A stretch of 28,515 nt of DNA from JACRPZ01 sp040758255 (GCA_040758255.1 JBFLVX010000012.1:1-28515); one strand, 5' to 3'. Shown: positions 6,821-14,137, numbered from the stretch's first letter. Numbers and translations are program-made. The notes: a model not told the origin generated them from the letters alone.

Positions 6821-7243
6821 ATGTTTAAAAGGCGTAAATTATTAACTGCTATTTTATTAGCCGAGTTTCTGCTGTATTCGGTCTCTCCTCTCGTCAGGCC
6901 GTTGAACCAGTATTTAGGCATCGGAGGTACTTTTGAAGCCAGGCAGGTCTCAATATTTGTTGCTGACCTTCTCTATCACCTATATGTTGAAGACGATGAT
7001 AACGAAAGCGGTCAATCTAAAGATACTAAAGTATTCGTAAAGAAAAAACGCGCAGTTATAAGAAAATCCGATAAAGTTGCCGTTGAAGATGCAGTTCGCT
7101 TTCCTCATGGGGTTCGGGATGATTTATTTGTTTTTTCTGAACCACCTAAGATCTTAATAGTTTTCGCAGATATTAAAATCAATAAACAGTCCTTTAAAGG
7201 TTTTTTCCCCTTATTCTCTGGAAACTCTCCGCCAATCTCCTAA
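6821..7243 (+). CDS. Hypothetical secreted or membrane-anchored small protein
   Basis: A 140-residue protein I do not recognise. The start MFKRRKLLTAILLAEFLLY is a clear signal peptide or anchor (basic n-region, hydrophobic residues about 7-25). An acidic patch (EDDDNES, about 56-62) is followed by a basic patch (KKKRAVIRKSDK, about 73-84). The C-terminus is hydrophobic and ends LFSGNSPPIS. No Cys and no catalytic motif is visible. AAGGA stands 8 bases before the ATG, which supports the start. The Calx-beta gene begins 125 bases downstream on the same strand, so it may belong to the same surface locus, but nothing in its sequence ties it to the exosortase. It lacks a C-terminal sorting tail. 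Confidence 0.55.
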   Translation: MFKRRKLLTAILLAEFLLYSVSPLVRPLNQYLGIGGTFEARQVSIFVADLLYHLYVEDDDNESGQSKDTKVFVKKKRAVIRKSDKVAVEDAVRFPHGVRDDLFVFSEPPKILIVFADIKINKQSFKGFFPLFSGNSPPIS

Positions 7244-7368
7244 CATTTGATTTTGAATCCTTCAGTAAGTTCCGCATACCTGCGCGTGCGTGCGCCTATG
7301 GTTGCGGATAATCGAACTTTTTAATCTTAAAGTTATCCCTTGCTTTAATGATTTAACAAGGAGGAGAA

Positions 7369-8940
7369 ATGTTAGAGCGATTATCAAATGCCCGCAATAG
7401 GGTAATTAAAATAGGACTCATTATATTCCTGTCACTTGTTTTTAGCATATTTGTACAGCAGGGATGGCATGGCCCATCTGAAGCCGGAGCGGCAGTCACC
7501 GCGCTGGATGCGTGGCCTGCTACGCCTCAGATAAACAATGCCACTGCATCACCTGCGACAGCGACTTTCACTCCTTCCGCAGGCTCGAACAGACTTATTG
7601 TCATTGAGGTGACTAACATCCCCAACAATACGACTGTGACCACCATCTCTGCTACCTACGGATCCAATAATGTGCCAGCGACCTACGTTGTCGATTCAGC
7701 GAACAACCAGCGACGCCAAGCATGGTTGTTTTATTTGACCGAGGCAGATATTGCCACTGCCATTGGCAATACCATCACGGTCACGAACAACAATGCCGTT
7801 AACTTCTCTGTGAACATTGCTACATTTAGCGGAGTTGACCAGGCAGCGCCTATCACAGCTTCTGGAGGTCAATACATAAACAACACATCCCCGACATTGA
7901 ATTACCCATCAGCGCTCAGTGTTAATGCAGGGGGCTATGGCATTATTGGAGCTGGATCCAATACTACTGGAGGCATGATAGGAGAATCATACACTGACCA
8001 CGGAGAAACAACTGTGGGGGCCGGTTTCTCACGTTTGGGTTCATTGGCTTTTGGCACTTCAGGTACAACGAATCCGGGAGTTACATATGGCGCCAATGTA
8101 AGGGGTGGAGTTGCAGGATGTACACTCAATCCCTCGCCAGCGGGCAGTCCAGGCACGCTTCAATTAAGCTCTTCAACATATTCTGTGAATGAAAATGGGA
8201 CGTCAGTGACTATAACGGCTACAAGAATCGGAGGAAGTTCGGGAGCTGCAAGCGTAAACTATGCAACAGGCAACGGCACAGCCACGGCAGGATCTGATTA
8301 TACAGCCGCCAGCGGAACTCTCAACTGGGTGGACGGGGATGGCGCGGACAAGACATTCACGGTAAACATCACCAATGATACGGCTGTAGAAGGTAATGAA
8401 GATTTTAATGTGACGCTGAGCGGCGCATCCGGCGCATCGCTCGGCACCCCAAGTAGCGCGACAGTCACCATCGTGGATGATGATGTTGCCTCTCCCGGAA
8501 CTCTCCAGTACAGCTCTTCGACATATTCCGTGAATGAAAACGGGACTTCTGTAACCATAACAGTTACAAGAACCGGTGGAAGTTCGGGAGCAGTGGGTGT
8601 CATCTACTCAACGACTAACGGTACGGCGACCGCAGGCTCTGACTACACATCTGCAAGCGGTTCCTTAAGCTGGGCTGATGGAGACACCGCTGACAAGACT
8701 TTTGCAGTTAATATCACTGATGATGGAACTGTTGAAGGAAATGAGACATTTAGCACGTCGCTCGCTACACCGACCGGAGGAGCCTCCCTCGGCACGCCCA
8801 ACACGGCAACAGTGACCATTGTTGATAATGACGGCGCACCGCCTGCGGTGCCTGCGGGCAACGCTATATTGTTAGGCATACTCTTTATCGGCATCTCCCT
8901 CTACGGATTGATGAAAAGCAGCAAAAAGGGGGTACAGTGA
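7369..8940 (+). CDS. Calx-beta surface protein with exosortase-type C-terminal tail
   Basis: A 523-residue exported protein. Residues 1-42 are a signal peptide (hydrophobic 15-30, likely cut after SEAGA). Residues 43-258 form a beta-rich Thr/Asn/Ser domain of the type found in bacterial surface proteins, with one Cys at 251. Two Calx-beta domains follow at about 261-373 and 376-488, each with TYSVNENGTSVTIT, NGTATAGSDYT and ending ATVTIVD; their acidic loops usually bind calcium. The C-terminus has a PPAVP motif (491-495), a hydrophobic helix (499-515) and a basic end (KSSKKG), the three-part plan of exosortase substrates. It differs from PEP-CTERM and from IPTLxxWG tails, lacking the Trp-Gly. 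The exosortase gene lies 158 bases downstream. AAGGAGGAGAA precedes the ATG. Likely role: anchored or shed matrix or adhesion protein. Confidence 0.85.
   Translation: MLERLSNARNRVIKIGLIIFLSLVFSIFVQQGWHGPSEAGAAVTALDAWPATPQINNATASPATATFTPSAGSNRLIVIEVTNIPNNTTVTTISATYGSNNVPATYVVDSANNQRRQAWLFYLTEADIATAIGNTITVTNNNAVNFSVNIATFSGVDQAAPITASGGQYINNTSPTLNYPSALSVNAGGYGIIGAGSNTTGGMIGESYTDHGETTVGAGFSRLGSLAFGTSGTTNPGVTYGANVRGGVAGCTLNPSPAGSPGTLQLSSSTYSVNENGTSVTITATRIGGSSGAASVNYATGNGTATAGSDYTAASGTLNWVDGDGADKTFTVNITNDTAVEGNEDFNVTLSGASGASLGTPSSATVTIVDDDVASPGTLQYSSSTYSVNENGTSVTITVTRTGGSSGAVGVIYSTTNGTATAGSDYTSASGSLSWADGDTADKTFAVNITDDGTVEGNETFSTSLATPTGGASLGTPNTATVTIVDNDGAPPAVPAGNAILLGILFIGISLYGLMKSSKKGVQ
8149..8832 (+). 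repeat. Tandem pair of about 340-base Calx-beta coding repeats
   Basis: The two Calx-beta domains (8149-8487 and 8494-8832) remain recognisably similar in DNA. For example, TATTCTGTGAATGAAAATGG in the first matches TATTCCGTGAATGAAAACGG in the second, with most differences at third codon positions. The pair is an internal duplication that has diverged mainly silently in its core. Confidence 0.75.
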
Positions 8941-9098
8941 TGCAGAATTAAATCAAGACATTGCACGACTTCAAAATGAGTAAAGCTTCAGCAAATCTGT
9001 ATGCTGCAAGGCTCTGAAATAATGAGTGATCAAGTGAGCCGGTGGAAGATCGTGCATTGCCTTGAGGATGCTCTAACTAAAAAAGTGGATAGTTATAT
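8941..9098 (+). other. Spacer between surface protein and exosortase genes, with inverted repeats
   Basis: No gene is seen in these 158 bases. TGCACGA (8962-8968) is complementary to TCGTGCA (9050-9056) within a longer imperfect match, and CAGCA/TGCTG form a small internal hairpin around 8990-9006. There is no U-run. It may lower exosortase expression relative to its substrate, or be incidental. The ribosome site before 9099 is weak (GTGGATAG). Confidence 0.3.
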
Positions 9099-10106
9099 AT
9101 GGAAACTCATATAACATATAACACGAAAAATATTAACTGGAAATTTCTTGCGCTCTTTACGCTCTATCTCGGTATTTTTATTGGCCTTGTCCAGATTCCA
9201 CAGTCGTTGTATCACGAGGCCGAGAGATTCACCGCATCGGCGGTTGCATACTTCTGGAAGCTCTTTTTCATACCCGTCACCAGTGTTGATACTCATGTCA
9301 CTTTTTTTGATTTCAAAATGGAGATTATACTTGAATGTACGGGAGTGCACTATGCCGCCATTTTTGTGGCAGCAATCTTCGCTTTCCAGGGCCATACTTT
9401 TTCGTATAAAACAGCTGGCCTATTTATCGGCATCGTTGCAATCTTTCTGCTGAATCTGTTTAGACTTGGCATAATCGGTATGATAGGCCACTTCTACCCC
9501 AGCCTTTTCACGTTTGTTCATTTGTACCTATGGCAGGCGCTCTTCACGCTCTTTGTTCTTATGCTTTGGATAATGTGGGTGAATGGAAAGGTCAGCTTCC
9601 CATGGTTGCGCGCAAAGCAGATTCTGTTAGCAGCAGCGGTAGCGTCTATATCGTTCTGGCTCATGATCACCTACATAAACTACTACCTTTCATTTATCGC
9701 TTATATAGCGGATAGCATTTTCCCTCTGTTCGCAGTATTCATGCCCATCCCGACTTCAGTCATAGCAGAAGGAGAATTGATCGGCTACGTTTCCGGAGTC
9801 TATGTCATTTATTCGGAAACCGGCCTATATGCATTAAATTATGCAATCTTTTTCTCGCTTGCCCCGCTTGCTGCGCTCTCATCGGGCAGAAAAGTATTTG
9901 TGAAAAAATTTATGGCCGGAACAGGGTTTATGACCGTCTCCCATCTTTGCCTCATTCTTATGGACTGGTCACTTGAGGTGACAGCAGATGCTACCTCAAG
10001 TTCTGTCCTTAGATGGTGCATTGTGCTGTCGTCCATGATTGCGCCGGTAGTATCATGGTTATGCGCAACACTCCTATTCTCTCCTAAGACCAGGAAGGCG
10101 ATGTAG
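9099..10106 (+). CDS. Exosortase/archaeosortase family protein with long C-terminal membrane extension
   Basis: A 335-residue polytopic membrane protein with roughly nine or ten hydrophobic segments. The exosortase catalytic triad is present: C80 in LECTGVHYAAIF, R122 in LLNLFRLGI and H141 in FTFVHLYLWQALF. Exosortases are inner-membrane transpeptidase-like enzymes that recognise a C-terminal tail, cleave it and hand the protein on to the surface. The spacing and HLYLWQ block resemble the short exosortase H type (about 150-180 residues), which acts on IPTLxxWG tails. Here the core ends near residue 162 and about 170 further residues add extra membrane helices and a periplasmic loop (about 215-240). 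The tail-bearing Calx-beta protein is encoded immediately upstream, so it is the obvious substrate. The start is supported by position only; the ribosome site is poor. Confidence 0.85.
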   Translation: METHITYNTKNINWKFLALFTLYLGIFIGLVQIPQSLYHEAERFTASAVAYFWKLFFIPVTSVDTHVTFFDFKMEIILECTGVHYAAIFVAAIFAFQGHTFSYKTAGLFIGIVAIFLLNLFRLGIIGMIGHFYPSLFTFVHLYLWQALFTLFVLMLWIMWVNGKVSFPWLRAKQILLAAAVASISFWLMITYINYYLSFIAYIADSIFPLFAVFMPIPTSVIAEGELIGYVSGVYVIYSETGLYALNYAIFFSLAPLAALSSGRKVFVKKFMAGTGFMTVSHLCLILMDWSLEVTADATSSSVLRWCIVLSSMIAPVVSWLCATLLFSPKTRKAM

Positions 10107-10271
10107 GAGGAACGAATTTCAGAGAAAAAAGAAGAATTGAAAAACATAATACTGATCAGGAAGCTTTTTTAAGAGAACTTACGAAGAAATACGGTTTTTG
10201 AAAAAAGGAGAATAAGCTCGCATTTCAGATAACAAAAACGCAAACGGTTAGTGCCTAAATTTTCCAGATGA

Positions 10272-10448
10272 TCAATTCACCGTCTTTTCATGGTCGAAGA
10301 TATGAAAACCGCAGAAATCGCACGCGGTCTCAATATTATCGCTCCATAACTCTATATCAAATCCGCACCTTGGGCAGATAACCTCTGCGGAGAGCGTCAT
10401 TGATGTAAAAGAAGAAGCGGGTCTGTCCCTAAACTCGTTCCATATCAT
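10272..10448 (-). CDS. Small zinc-ribbon protein coupled to the PerR-like gene
   Basis: A 58-residue protein with two CxxC pairs, C25/C28 (ICPRCGF) and C43/C46 (CDFCGFHIF), the plan of a zinc ribbon or rubredoxin-like knuckle. The N-terminal 20 residues are polar with no signal peptide, so it should be cytoplasmic. Its ATG (10448-10446) overlaps the regulator's TGA in an ATGA junction, and AAGGAGG lies 7 bases upstream inside the regulator gene, so it is translated with it. An ATG 21 bases earlier is in frame but lacks such a site. Coupling to a peroxide-type regulator suggests a redox or metal role; the function is unknown. Confidence 0.7.
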   Translation of the reverse strand: MIWNEFRDRPASSFTSMTLSAEVICPRCGFDIELWSDNIETACDFCGFHIFDHEKTVN

Positions 10449-10849
10449 ATGCCTTCCTCCTTTTTGCATTGAGGGCAGGTGCCGTAAAACTCTATATGGC
10501 TCCCTATTATTTCAAAAGCTGTTCTTTCATCCTCCGGCAGATTAACTTTGAAATCAGCATGCACGTCAACCACCATCTTGCACTTAAGACATATCAGGTG
10601 ATGGTGTTTGGATGTGTCAGGGTCATAACGCCTTCTTTCAGGATCAATCGAGAGGCTTGAGATATGTCCTTTCTCTTTTAATGTCTCAAGATTGTTGTAG
10701 ACAGTCGCGAATGACATCGTAGGAAACGTATTCCTCACATGCAGATAAATATCCTCGGCAGACGGATGGTTCTTATTACCCTCAAGGAACTTCATTATCG
10801 CAATTCTTTGAGGAGTCAGCTTAAATCCCTTTTCCCTGTAATGCTCCAT
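10445..10849 (-). CDS. Fur family transcriptional regulator, PerR-like
   Basis: A 134-residue regulator. The winged-helix domain covers about 1-75 (GFKLTPQRIAIMKFL; recognition helix SFATVYNNLETL near 46-57). The dimerisation domain has the two structural CxxC pairs C87/C90 and C125/C128. The residues PerR uses for its iron or manganese sensing site are matched by H28, D76, H82-H84 and D95. An Asp rather than Glu at 95 favours PerR over Fur, though this is by alignment from memory. PerR represses peroxide-defence genes until His oxidation releases it. The start is ATG at 10849: the upstream in-frame TTG is part of a TTGACA promoter element. A 7-1-7 operator lies between that -35 and the -10, so the gene should repress itself. 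The zinc-ribbon gene overlaps its stop. Confidence 0.85.
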   Translation of the reverse strand: MEHYREKGFKLTPQRIAIMKFLEGNKNHPSAEDIYLHVRNTFPTMSFATVYNNLETLKEKGHISSLSIDPERRRYDPDTSKHHHLICLKCKMVVDVHADFKVNLPEDERTAFEIIGSHIEFYGTCPQCKKEEGI

Positions 10850-10882
10850 AATATCTCTTATAGTTTTATTCCTTACAAATAA

Positions 10883-10912
10883 AGCATACCAGTTAAGAAT
10901 GATTCTTGTCAA
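10883..10912 (-). promoter_or_regulatory. Promoter with embedded PerR/Fur-type operator
   Basis: On the minus strand TTGACA (10912-10907) and TATGCT (10888-10883) are spaced by 18 bases. The spacer holds the palindrome AAGAAT-C-ATTCTT (10907-10895), which fits the 7-1-7 pattern of Per boxes (TTATAATnATTATAA) at most core positions. A regulator bound there would block RNA polymerase directly, implying autoregulation of the adjacent PerR-like gene. Confidence 0.7.
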
Positions 10913-10942
10913 GGGGGTGTATTCCTGTCAGGCTATACGATT

Positions 10943-11116
10943 TTAAAAACGGCAGAAGAGCGGTTTGTGCTTTTTATGCTGTTTTTTTGATTTGTCAGGT
11001 TTTGCGGGCCTGCACATCGCGCACTTTTCATCATTGCATAATTGACAGAAATTACAATCAGGACAGGGATGTTTTTTTTCTGACTTTTTGACTCTCCGAA
11101 TTGCAGGTTTCTTCAT
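10943..11116 (-). CDS. Short Cys-rich protein overlapping the ABC permease gene
   Basis: A 57-residue basic protein, MKKPAIRRVKKSEKKHP, then CPDCNFCQLCNDEKCAMC with seven-residue-scale Cys spacing (C18, C21, C24, C27, C32, C35) and a Lys/His-rich tail ending FCRF. The Cys run CxxCxxCxxC-x4-CxxC suggests metal binding; I recall similar short proteins in deltaproteobacterial-type genomes but cannot name a family. Its ATG (11116-11114) overlaps the permease TGA in an ATGA junction, the same arrangement that links the phosphatase to the ABC ATPase, which strongly supports it as a real last gene of the operon. No signal peptide is present. Function unknown. Confidence 0.7.
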   Translation of the reverse strand: MKKPAIRRVKKSEKKHPCPDCNFCQLCNDEKCAMCRPAKPDKSKKQHKKHKPLFCRF

Positions 11117-11868
11117 TTTATTATCCGTCTGTGCATAAGCCTGAAAGGGTAGGGGAGCAGGAGCGATGCAACGATTACTATCCAGATAATATCCGGCACA
11201 GAGTTTTTTATATGCCCTGAAGAAAAAGAGCGTGCAATATTTACAACATGATAGAGCGGCGTAAAGAAGGCGAACTTTGCGACAGCAGGGGGGAGCGTGT
11301 CAAGGGGAAAGAAGATGCCGGAGAAGAGGAACATCGGGGTCATAAAGAGAGTATTAAAATAATTGAATGAATCTATTCCCGGTATCACTGCGGATGCCAT
11401 TACCGCTATCTCCGCAAATATCAGTCCGCTGATGAAGATGAGAGGTATTGTTAAGACAATATAGGGCGAGTCCACAAGTCCAAAGATAGAGAGTACAACA
11501 ATAATGATAATTCCGTAGAACGTCCCCTTTGTAGCGCCCCACAACAACTCGCCTGCCACAAGGTCGTCAATGTTAATGGGCGTGACCAATATGGCGTCGA
11601 ATGTCTTTTGATAAGTCATCCTGATATATGTCCCGTACGTGCACTCAAAAGTTGCGGCAAACATTGATGACGAGGCTATAAGTCCCGGCGCAAGAAATTT
11701 TATGTACGGCACGCCGTTTATCTCCTTTACAAAAGCGCCAAGGCCGAATCCAAGAGCGACAAGATAGAGAACCGGCTCAACAAAATTCAGGACAAGGCTC
11801 GATTTGTACCTCTTTGTGTAAACGGTCAGATTTCTCTGCCAGACCCTGTATGCTTTTTTAAGTTTCAT
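11113..11868 (-). CDS. ABC-2 type transporter permease (NodJ-like)
   Basis: A 251-residue inner-membrane protein with six predicted helices and the NodJ/YadH-type ABC-2 layout: an N-terminal amphipathic segment with NLTVYTKRYKSSLVLNFVEP, a conserved central region (QKTFDAILVTPI near 86-97) that contacts the ATPase, and FSGIFFPLDTLPPAV near 182-196. Such permeases pair with one ATPase to export polysaccharides, lipids, lipo-oligosaccharides or drugs. The ATPase gene is immediately upstream on the same strand, with a 55-base spacer holding a degenerate repeat. The neighbouring phosphatase, methyltransferase and sugar-nucleotide genes make a glycan or glycolipid cargo plausible, but no sequence feature identifies it. 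The Cys-rich gene overlaps its stop codon. Confidence 0.85.
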   Translation of the reverse strand: MKLKKAYRVWQRNLTVYTKRYKSSLVLNFVEPVLYLVALGFGLGAFVKEINGVPYIKFLAPGLIASSSMFAATFECTYGTYIRMTYQKTFDAILVTPINIDDLVAGELLWGATKGTFYGIIIIVVLSIFGLVDSPYIVLTIPLIFISGLIFAEIAVMASAVIPGIDSFNYFNTLFMTPMFLFSGIFFPLDTLPPAVAKFAFFTPLYHVVNIARSFSSGHIKNSVPDIIWIVIVASLLLPYPFRLMHRRIIK

Positions 11869-11889
11869 AGCAAAAAGCTTTCATGTTTT

Positions 11890-11923
11890 TTAGTTGCAAG
11901 TTCACAGTTCTTATTTCTCAGTT
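11890..11923. repeat. Degenerate 'AGAACTTAGAACT'-family repeat between ABC genes
   Basis: Read on the minus strand, the spacer between the ATPase and permease genes is AGAACTGAGAAATAAGAACT followed by GTGAACTTGCAACTAAAAA. These words match those at 3022-3054 (AGAACT, CTGAGAA, AACTAAAAA). It marks a second member of the same dispersed intergenic family, here inside an operon. Confidence 0.5.
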
Positions 11924-12667
11924 CTACTCCGCAAGTCTCCTTCCGGTCAGCTTCAGGTAAACGTCTTCAAGATTTTTCGCGCCATGCGCATCCATCAGAT
12001 TTGACGGCGTATCAATAGTTACTATCTTGCCTGAATTCATAATAGCAACCCTGTCACAGAGCTTTTCCGCCTCTTCCATATAATGAGTTGTCAATATGAG
12101 CGTGGTGTTGTTTGATTTCAGATGATTCAGTTTGTCCCAGACCGAATGCCTGCTGTGAGGGTCAAGACCGGTAGTAGGCTCATCGAGTATCAGCAGGTTG
12201 GGCTTATTTATCAGTGCCCTTGCCAGTATCAGTTTGCGCTTCATTCCGCCTGAAAGATTTCGTATATTTACATCCGCCTTATCTTTGAGTTCAACAAAAT
12301 CGAGCAGTTCCTGCGCAAGGCGGGAGGAGTCTTTCTTCAGGATGTCAAAATACCTCGCATAGACTATCAGGTTTTCAAAGACTGAAAGCTCTACGTCAAG
12401 GTTATCGTCCTGAGGCATTACGCCAATCCTCGCCTTTATCTGTCCGGGGTCTTCTGTTACGTTGATGCCGAATACCTGCACATCTCCTGATGTCGGAGGC
12501 ATAAAGCAGCAGATTGTGCTCATTACAGTAGTCTTGCCCGCGCCATTAGGCCCAAGAAAACCAAAACACTGGCCCTCTAATATATTGAAATCAATATTAT
12601 CAACTGCCCTTAGTGAGCCGTAATCTTTAGTCAGTCCTTTTGCGTTAACTATTTGTGTCATTATCAT
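11924..12667 (-). CDS. ABC transporter ATP-binding protein (NodI/CcmA-like)
   Basis: A 247-residue cytoplasmic ATPase. Walker A is GPNGAGKTT at 39-47, the Q-loop region is GVMPQDDNLD at 82-91, the signature is LSGGMKRKL at 138-146, Walker B is LLILDEP at 158-164, the D-loop follows at TTGLDP, and the switch His is H195 (TTHYMEEA). MPQDDNLD after the Q-loop is typical of NodI-type exporters. It should energise the ABC-2 permease encoded next. Its ATG (12667-12665) overlaps the TGA of the phosphatase gene in an ATGA junction; a second ATG two codons later is also possible. All catalytic residues are intact. Confidence 0.92.
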   Translation of the reverse strand: MIMTQIVNAKGLTKDYGSLRAVDNIDFNILEGQCFGFLGPNGAGKTTVMSTICCFMPPTSGDVQVFGINVTEDPGQIKARIGVMPQDDNLDVELSVFENLIVYARYFDILKKDSSRLAQELLDFVELKDKADVNIRNLSGGMKRKLILARALINKPNLLILDEPTTGLDPHSRHSVWDKLNHLKSNNTTLILTTHYMEEAEKLCDRVAIMNSGKIVTIDTPSNLMDAHGAKNLEDVYLKLTGRRLAE

Positions 12668-13470
12668 TTATCTATTATGCCTGCGAAGACCTTTTTAACC
12701 TCTTTCAGCATCTCTTCATGAAGGGCAGGGGGGCCGGCAACCACATTCCCTGTTGCGAGATAGTTATCGCCTCCTCCGAAGTCCGTTATAACGCCTCCGG
12801 CCTCTTTTATAATTATGCTTCCGGCCGCTATATCCCACGGGCCAAGTCCAAGCTCAAAAAAGCCGTCACACCTTCCTGAGGCAACATAGGCAAGGTCTAT
12901 GGCGGCAGAGCCAGCCCTTCTGATATCGCCGACTTTATAGAAGAGATTTCTGAAGAGCATGAGGTAGAGGTCAATATTATCCTTCTTCCTGAAGGGAAAG
13001 CCTGTTGAGACGAGACTCTCTTCCAGCATTTCGGCATCAGAGACCATTAAAGAATTATTATTCAAAAAAGCGCCTTTCCCTTTTTCAGCAGTGAAGAGTT
13101 CATTTCGCAGAGGGTCGAGTATTACACCGGCTATGACTTCACCATTAAAGGCAGCCGCGATTGAGACGGAAAAAACCGGATAGCCATGGATATAATTGGT
13201 TGTGCCGTCAAGAGGGTCAATGATCCATTGAAACCCGTCTCTTTCATTATTATCTTTTGAGGATTCTTCAGCAAGTATTGAGTGATGAGGGAAGGATTCC
13301 CTGATCGTCCGGATGATAAGATTCTCAGACTCAATATCAACCTTTGTTACAAAATCAGACGCCTGCTTCTGATTTATTTCGTCCCCTGTCAGGCCGCCGA
13401 TATTTGCAAGAATTACTTCTCCTGCAAGTTTTGCAGCCTTTATCGCAACGTTAAGCAAATCCCCGTACAT
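12664..13470 (-). CDS. suhB: Inositol monophosphatase family phosphatase (SuhB-like)
   Basis: A 268-residue Mg-dependent phosphatase. The metal-site motifs are LAEES (E68, E69), IIDPLDGTTNYIHG (D85, D88) and GPWDIAAGSIIIKEAGG (D213). The family dephosphorylates inositol-1-phosphate and related sugar phosphates; some members act on histidinol phosphate or nucleotides such as PAP, so the substrate is open. The ATG at 13470, four bases after the methyltransferase stop, is preferred over an in-frame TTG at 13497 because it fits the family start (YGDLLNVAIKAAKLAGEV). The gene lies between a methyltransferase and an ABC exporter in one tight operon, which hints at a sugar-phosphate step in an exported product. 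The family call is firm; the suhB symbol is provisional. Confidence 0.9.
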   Translation of the reverse strand: MYGDLLNVAIKAAKLAGEVILANIGGLTGDEINQKQASDFVTKVDIESENLIIRTIRESFPHHSILAEESSKDNNERDGFQWIIDPLDGTTNYIHGYPVFSVSIAAAFNGEVIAGVILDPLRNELFTAEKGKGAFLNNNSLMVSDAEMLEESLVSTGFPFRKKDNIDLYLMLFRNLFYKVGDIRRAGSAAIDLAYVASGRCDGFFELGLGPWDIAAGSIIIKEAGGVITDFGGGDNYLATGNVVAGPPALHEEMLKEVKKVFAGIIDK

Positions 13471-13474
13471 TATC

Positions 13475-14137
13475 TTAAGGAATGACCCCCCAGACAATAA
13501 TGTGACGGTCGCTTACGGTCTCGATCTTAAGGTACTCAAGCTCGGTCGCTTTTAACTGCTCCTGTATCTCTTCCTTTGTATAAGAGGAAAGCAGAGAGTT
13601 GTAAAAATCTCTCTGGAGTATCTGAGGCTCGTTTCCGACATAGCGGCACACCAGCGCCTCAGCCTCTTCAATGCTATTAGGACGGAAGAGGTCCATCATA
13701 AAGAGAGGCGCGCCTGCCTTTGCGCAGAGCCACATGGTCTGCCACATTACAGGCGGATAGGAGAGGTGATGCAGAAGGCTGTTCGATATTACCGCGTCAA
13801 ACCGCCTTTTAAGAACTTCAGCGTCAGGCAGAAAACTTTTTTGCAGAATGATGCGCCTTGAAAGTCCCTGCTGCTCAACTGCTCTGCGGGCTGTAACAAG
13901 CATAGATTCAGAACCGTCTATTCCTGTTATGTGAGTCTCAGGCAGCGCTTTTGCAAAACGTATTGTTACATCAGCGCCTCCGCATCCAAGGTCAAGAACT
14001 TCTCCCTTTGAGAACCACGGAAAACGCGACCTGAAATGCTCAACATAGGCATTATGTGGCTCTGAAAAATCAGCCTTCGCATAAGCCTCAGCCTGCTCAA
14101 TATCATCCATTAACTCTTTTTCAGGTACACGTTCCAT
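13475..14137 (-). CDS. Class I SAM-dependent methyltransferase
   Basis: A 220-residue cytoplasmic enzyme. Motif I is EVLDLGCGGADVTIRFA near 46-62, followed by the acidic ITGIDGSESML near 72-82. The post-I region has DAVISNSLLHHLSYP near 114-128. These are features of the Methyltransf_11/25 type that methylates small molecules or lipids. The reading frame is open for 41 codons upstream, but that stretch translates an intergenic repeat (14138-14244), so the ATG at 14137, beginning MERVPEKELMDDIEQ, is taken as the start; GGTGGA stands about ten bases before it. It is the first gene of a compact set with the phosphatase and ABC exporter. The methyl acceptor is unknown. Confidence 0.85.
   Translation of the reverse strand: MERVPEKELMDDIEQAEAYAKADFSEPHNAYVEHFRSRFPWFSKGEVLDLGCGGADVTIRFAKALPETHITGIDGSESMLVTARRAVEQQGLSRRIILQKSFLPDAEVLKRRFDAVISNSLLHHLSYPPVMWQTMWLCAKAGAPLFMMDLFRPNSIEEAEALVCRYVGNEPQILQRDFYNSLLSSYTKEEIQEQLKATELEYLKIETVSDRHIIVWGVIP

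Noticed and set aside
7935..8894. Minus-strand open frames across the Calx-beta gene
   Set aside because: The Thr/Ser/Gly-rich repeats lack stops in the opposite frame; none resembles a protein.
10107..10200. An open frame ending FLRELTKKYGF just after the exosortase gene, preceded by AGGAGG
   Set aside because: It has no ATG, GTG or TTG start after the in-frame stop; it may be a remnant but cannot be supported as a gene. The rest of the gap to 10271 shows nothing clear.
10850..10912. A longer start for the PerR-like protein at a TTG
   Set aside because: The TTG is part of the TTGACA promoter element and the added residues translate the operator and -10, so they are not protein.
10906..11091. 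A 61-codon plus-strand frame opposite the Cys-rich gene
   Set aside because: It lies antisense to the ATGA-coupled Cys-rich frame and reads through the PerR-like promoter; composition and context favour the minus strand.
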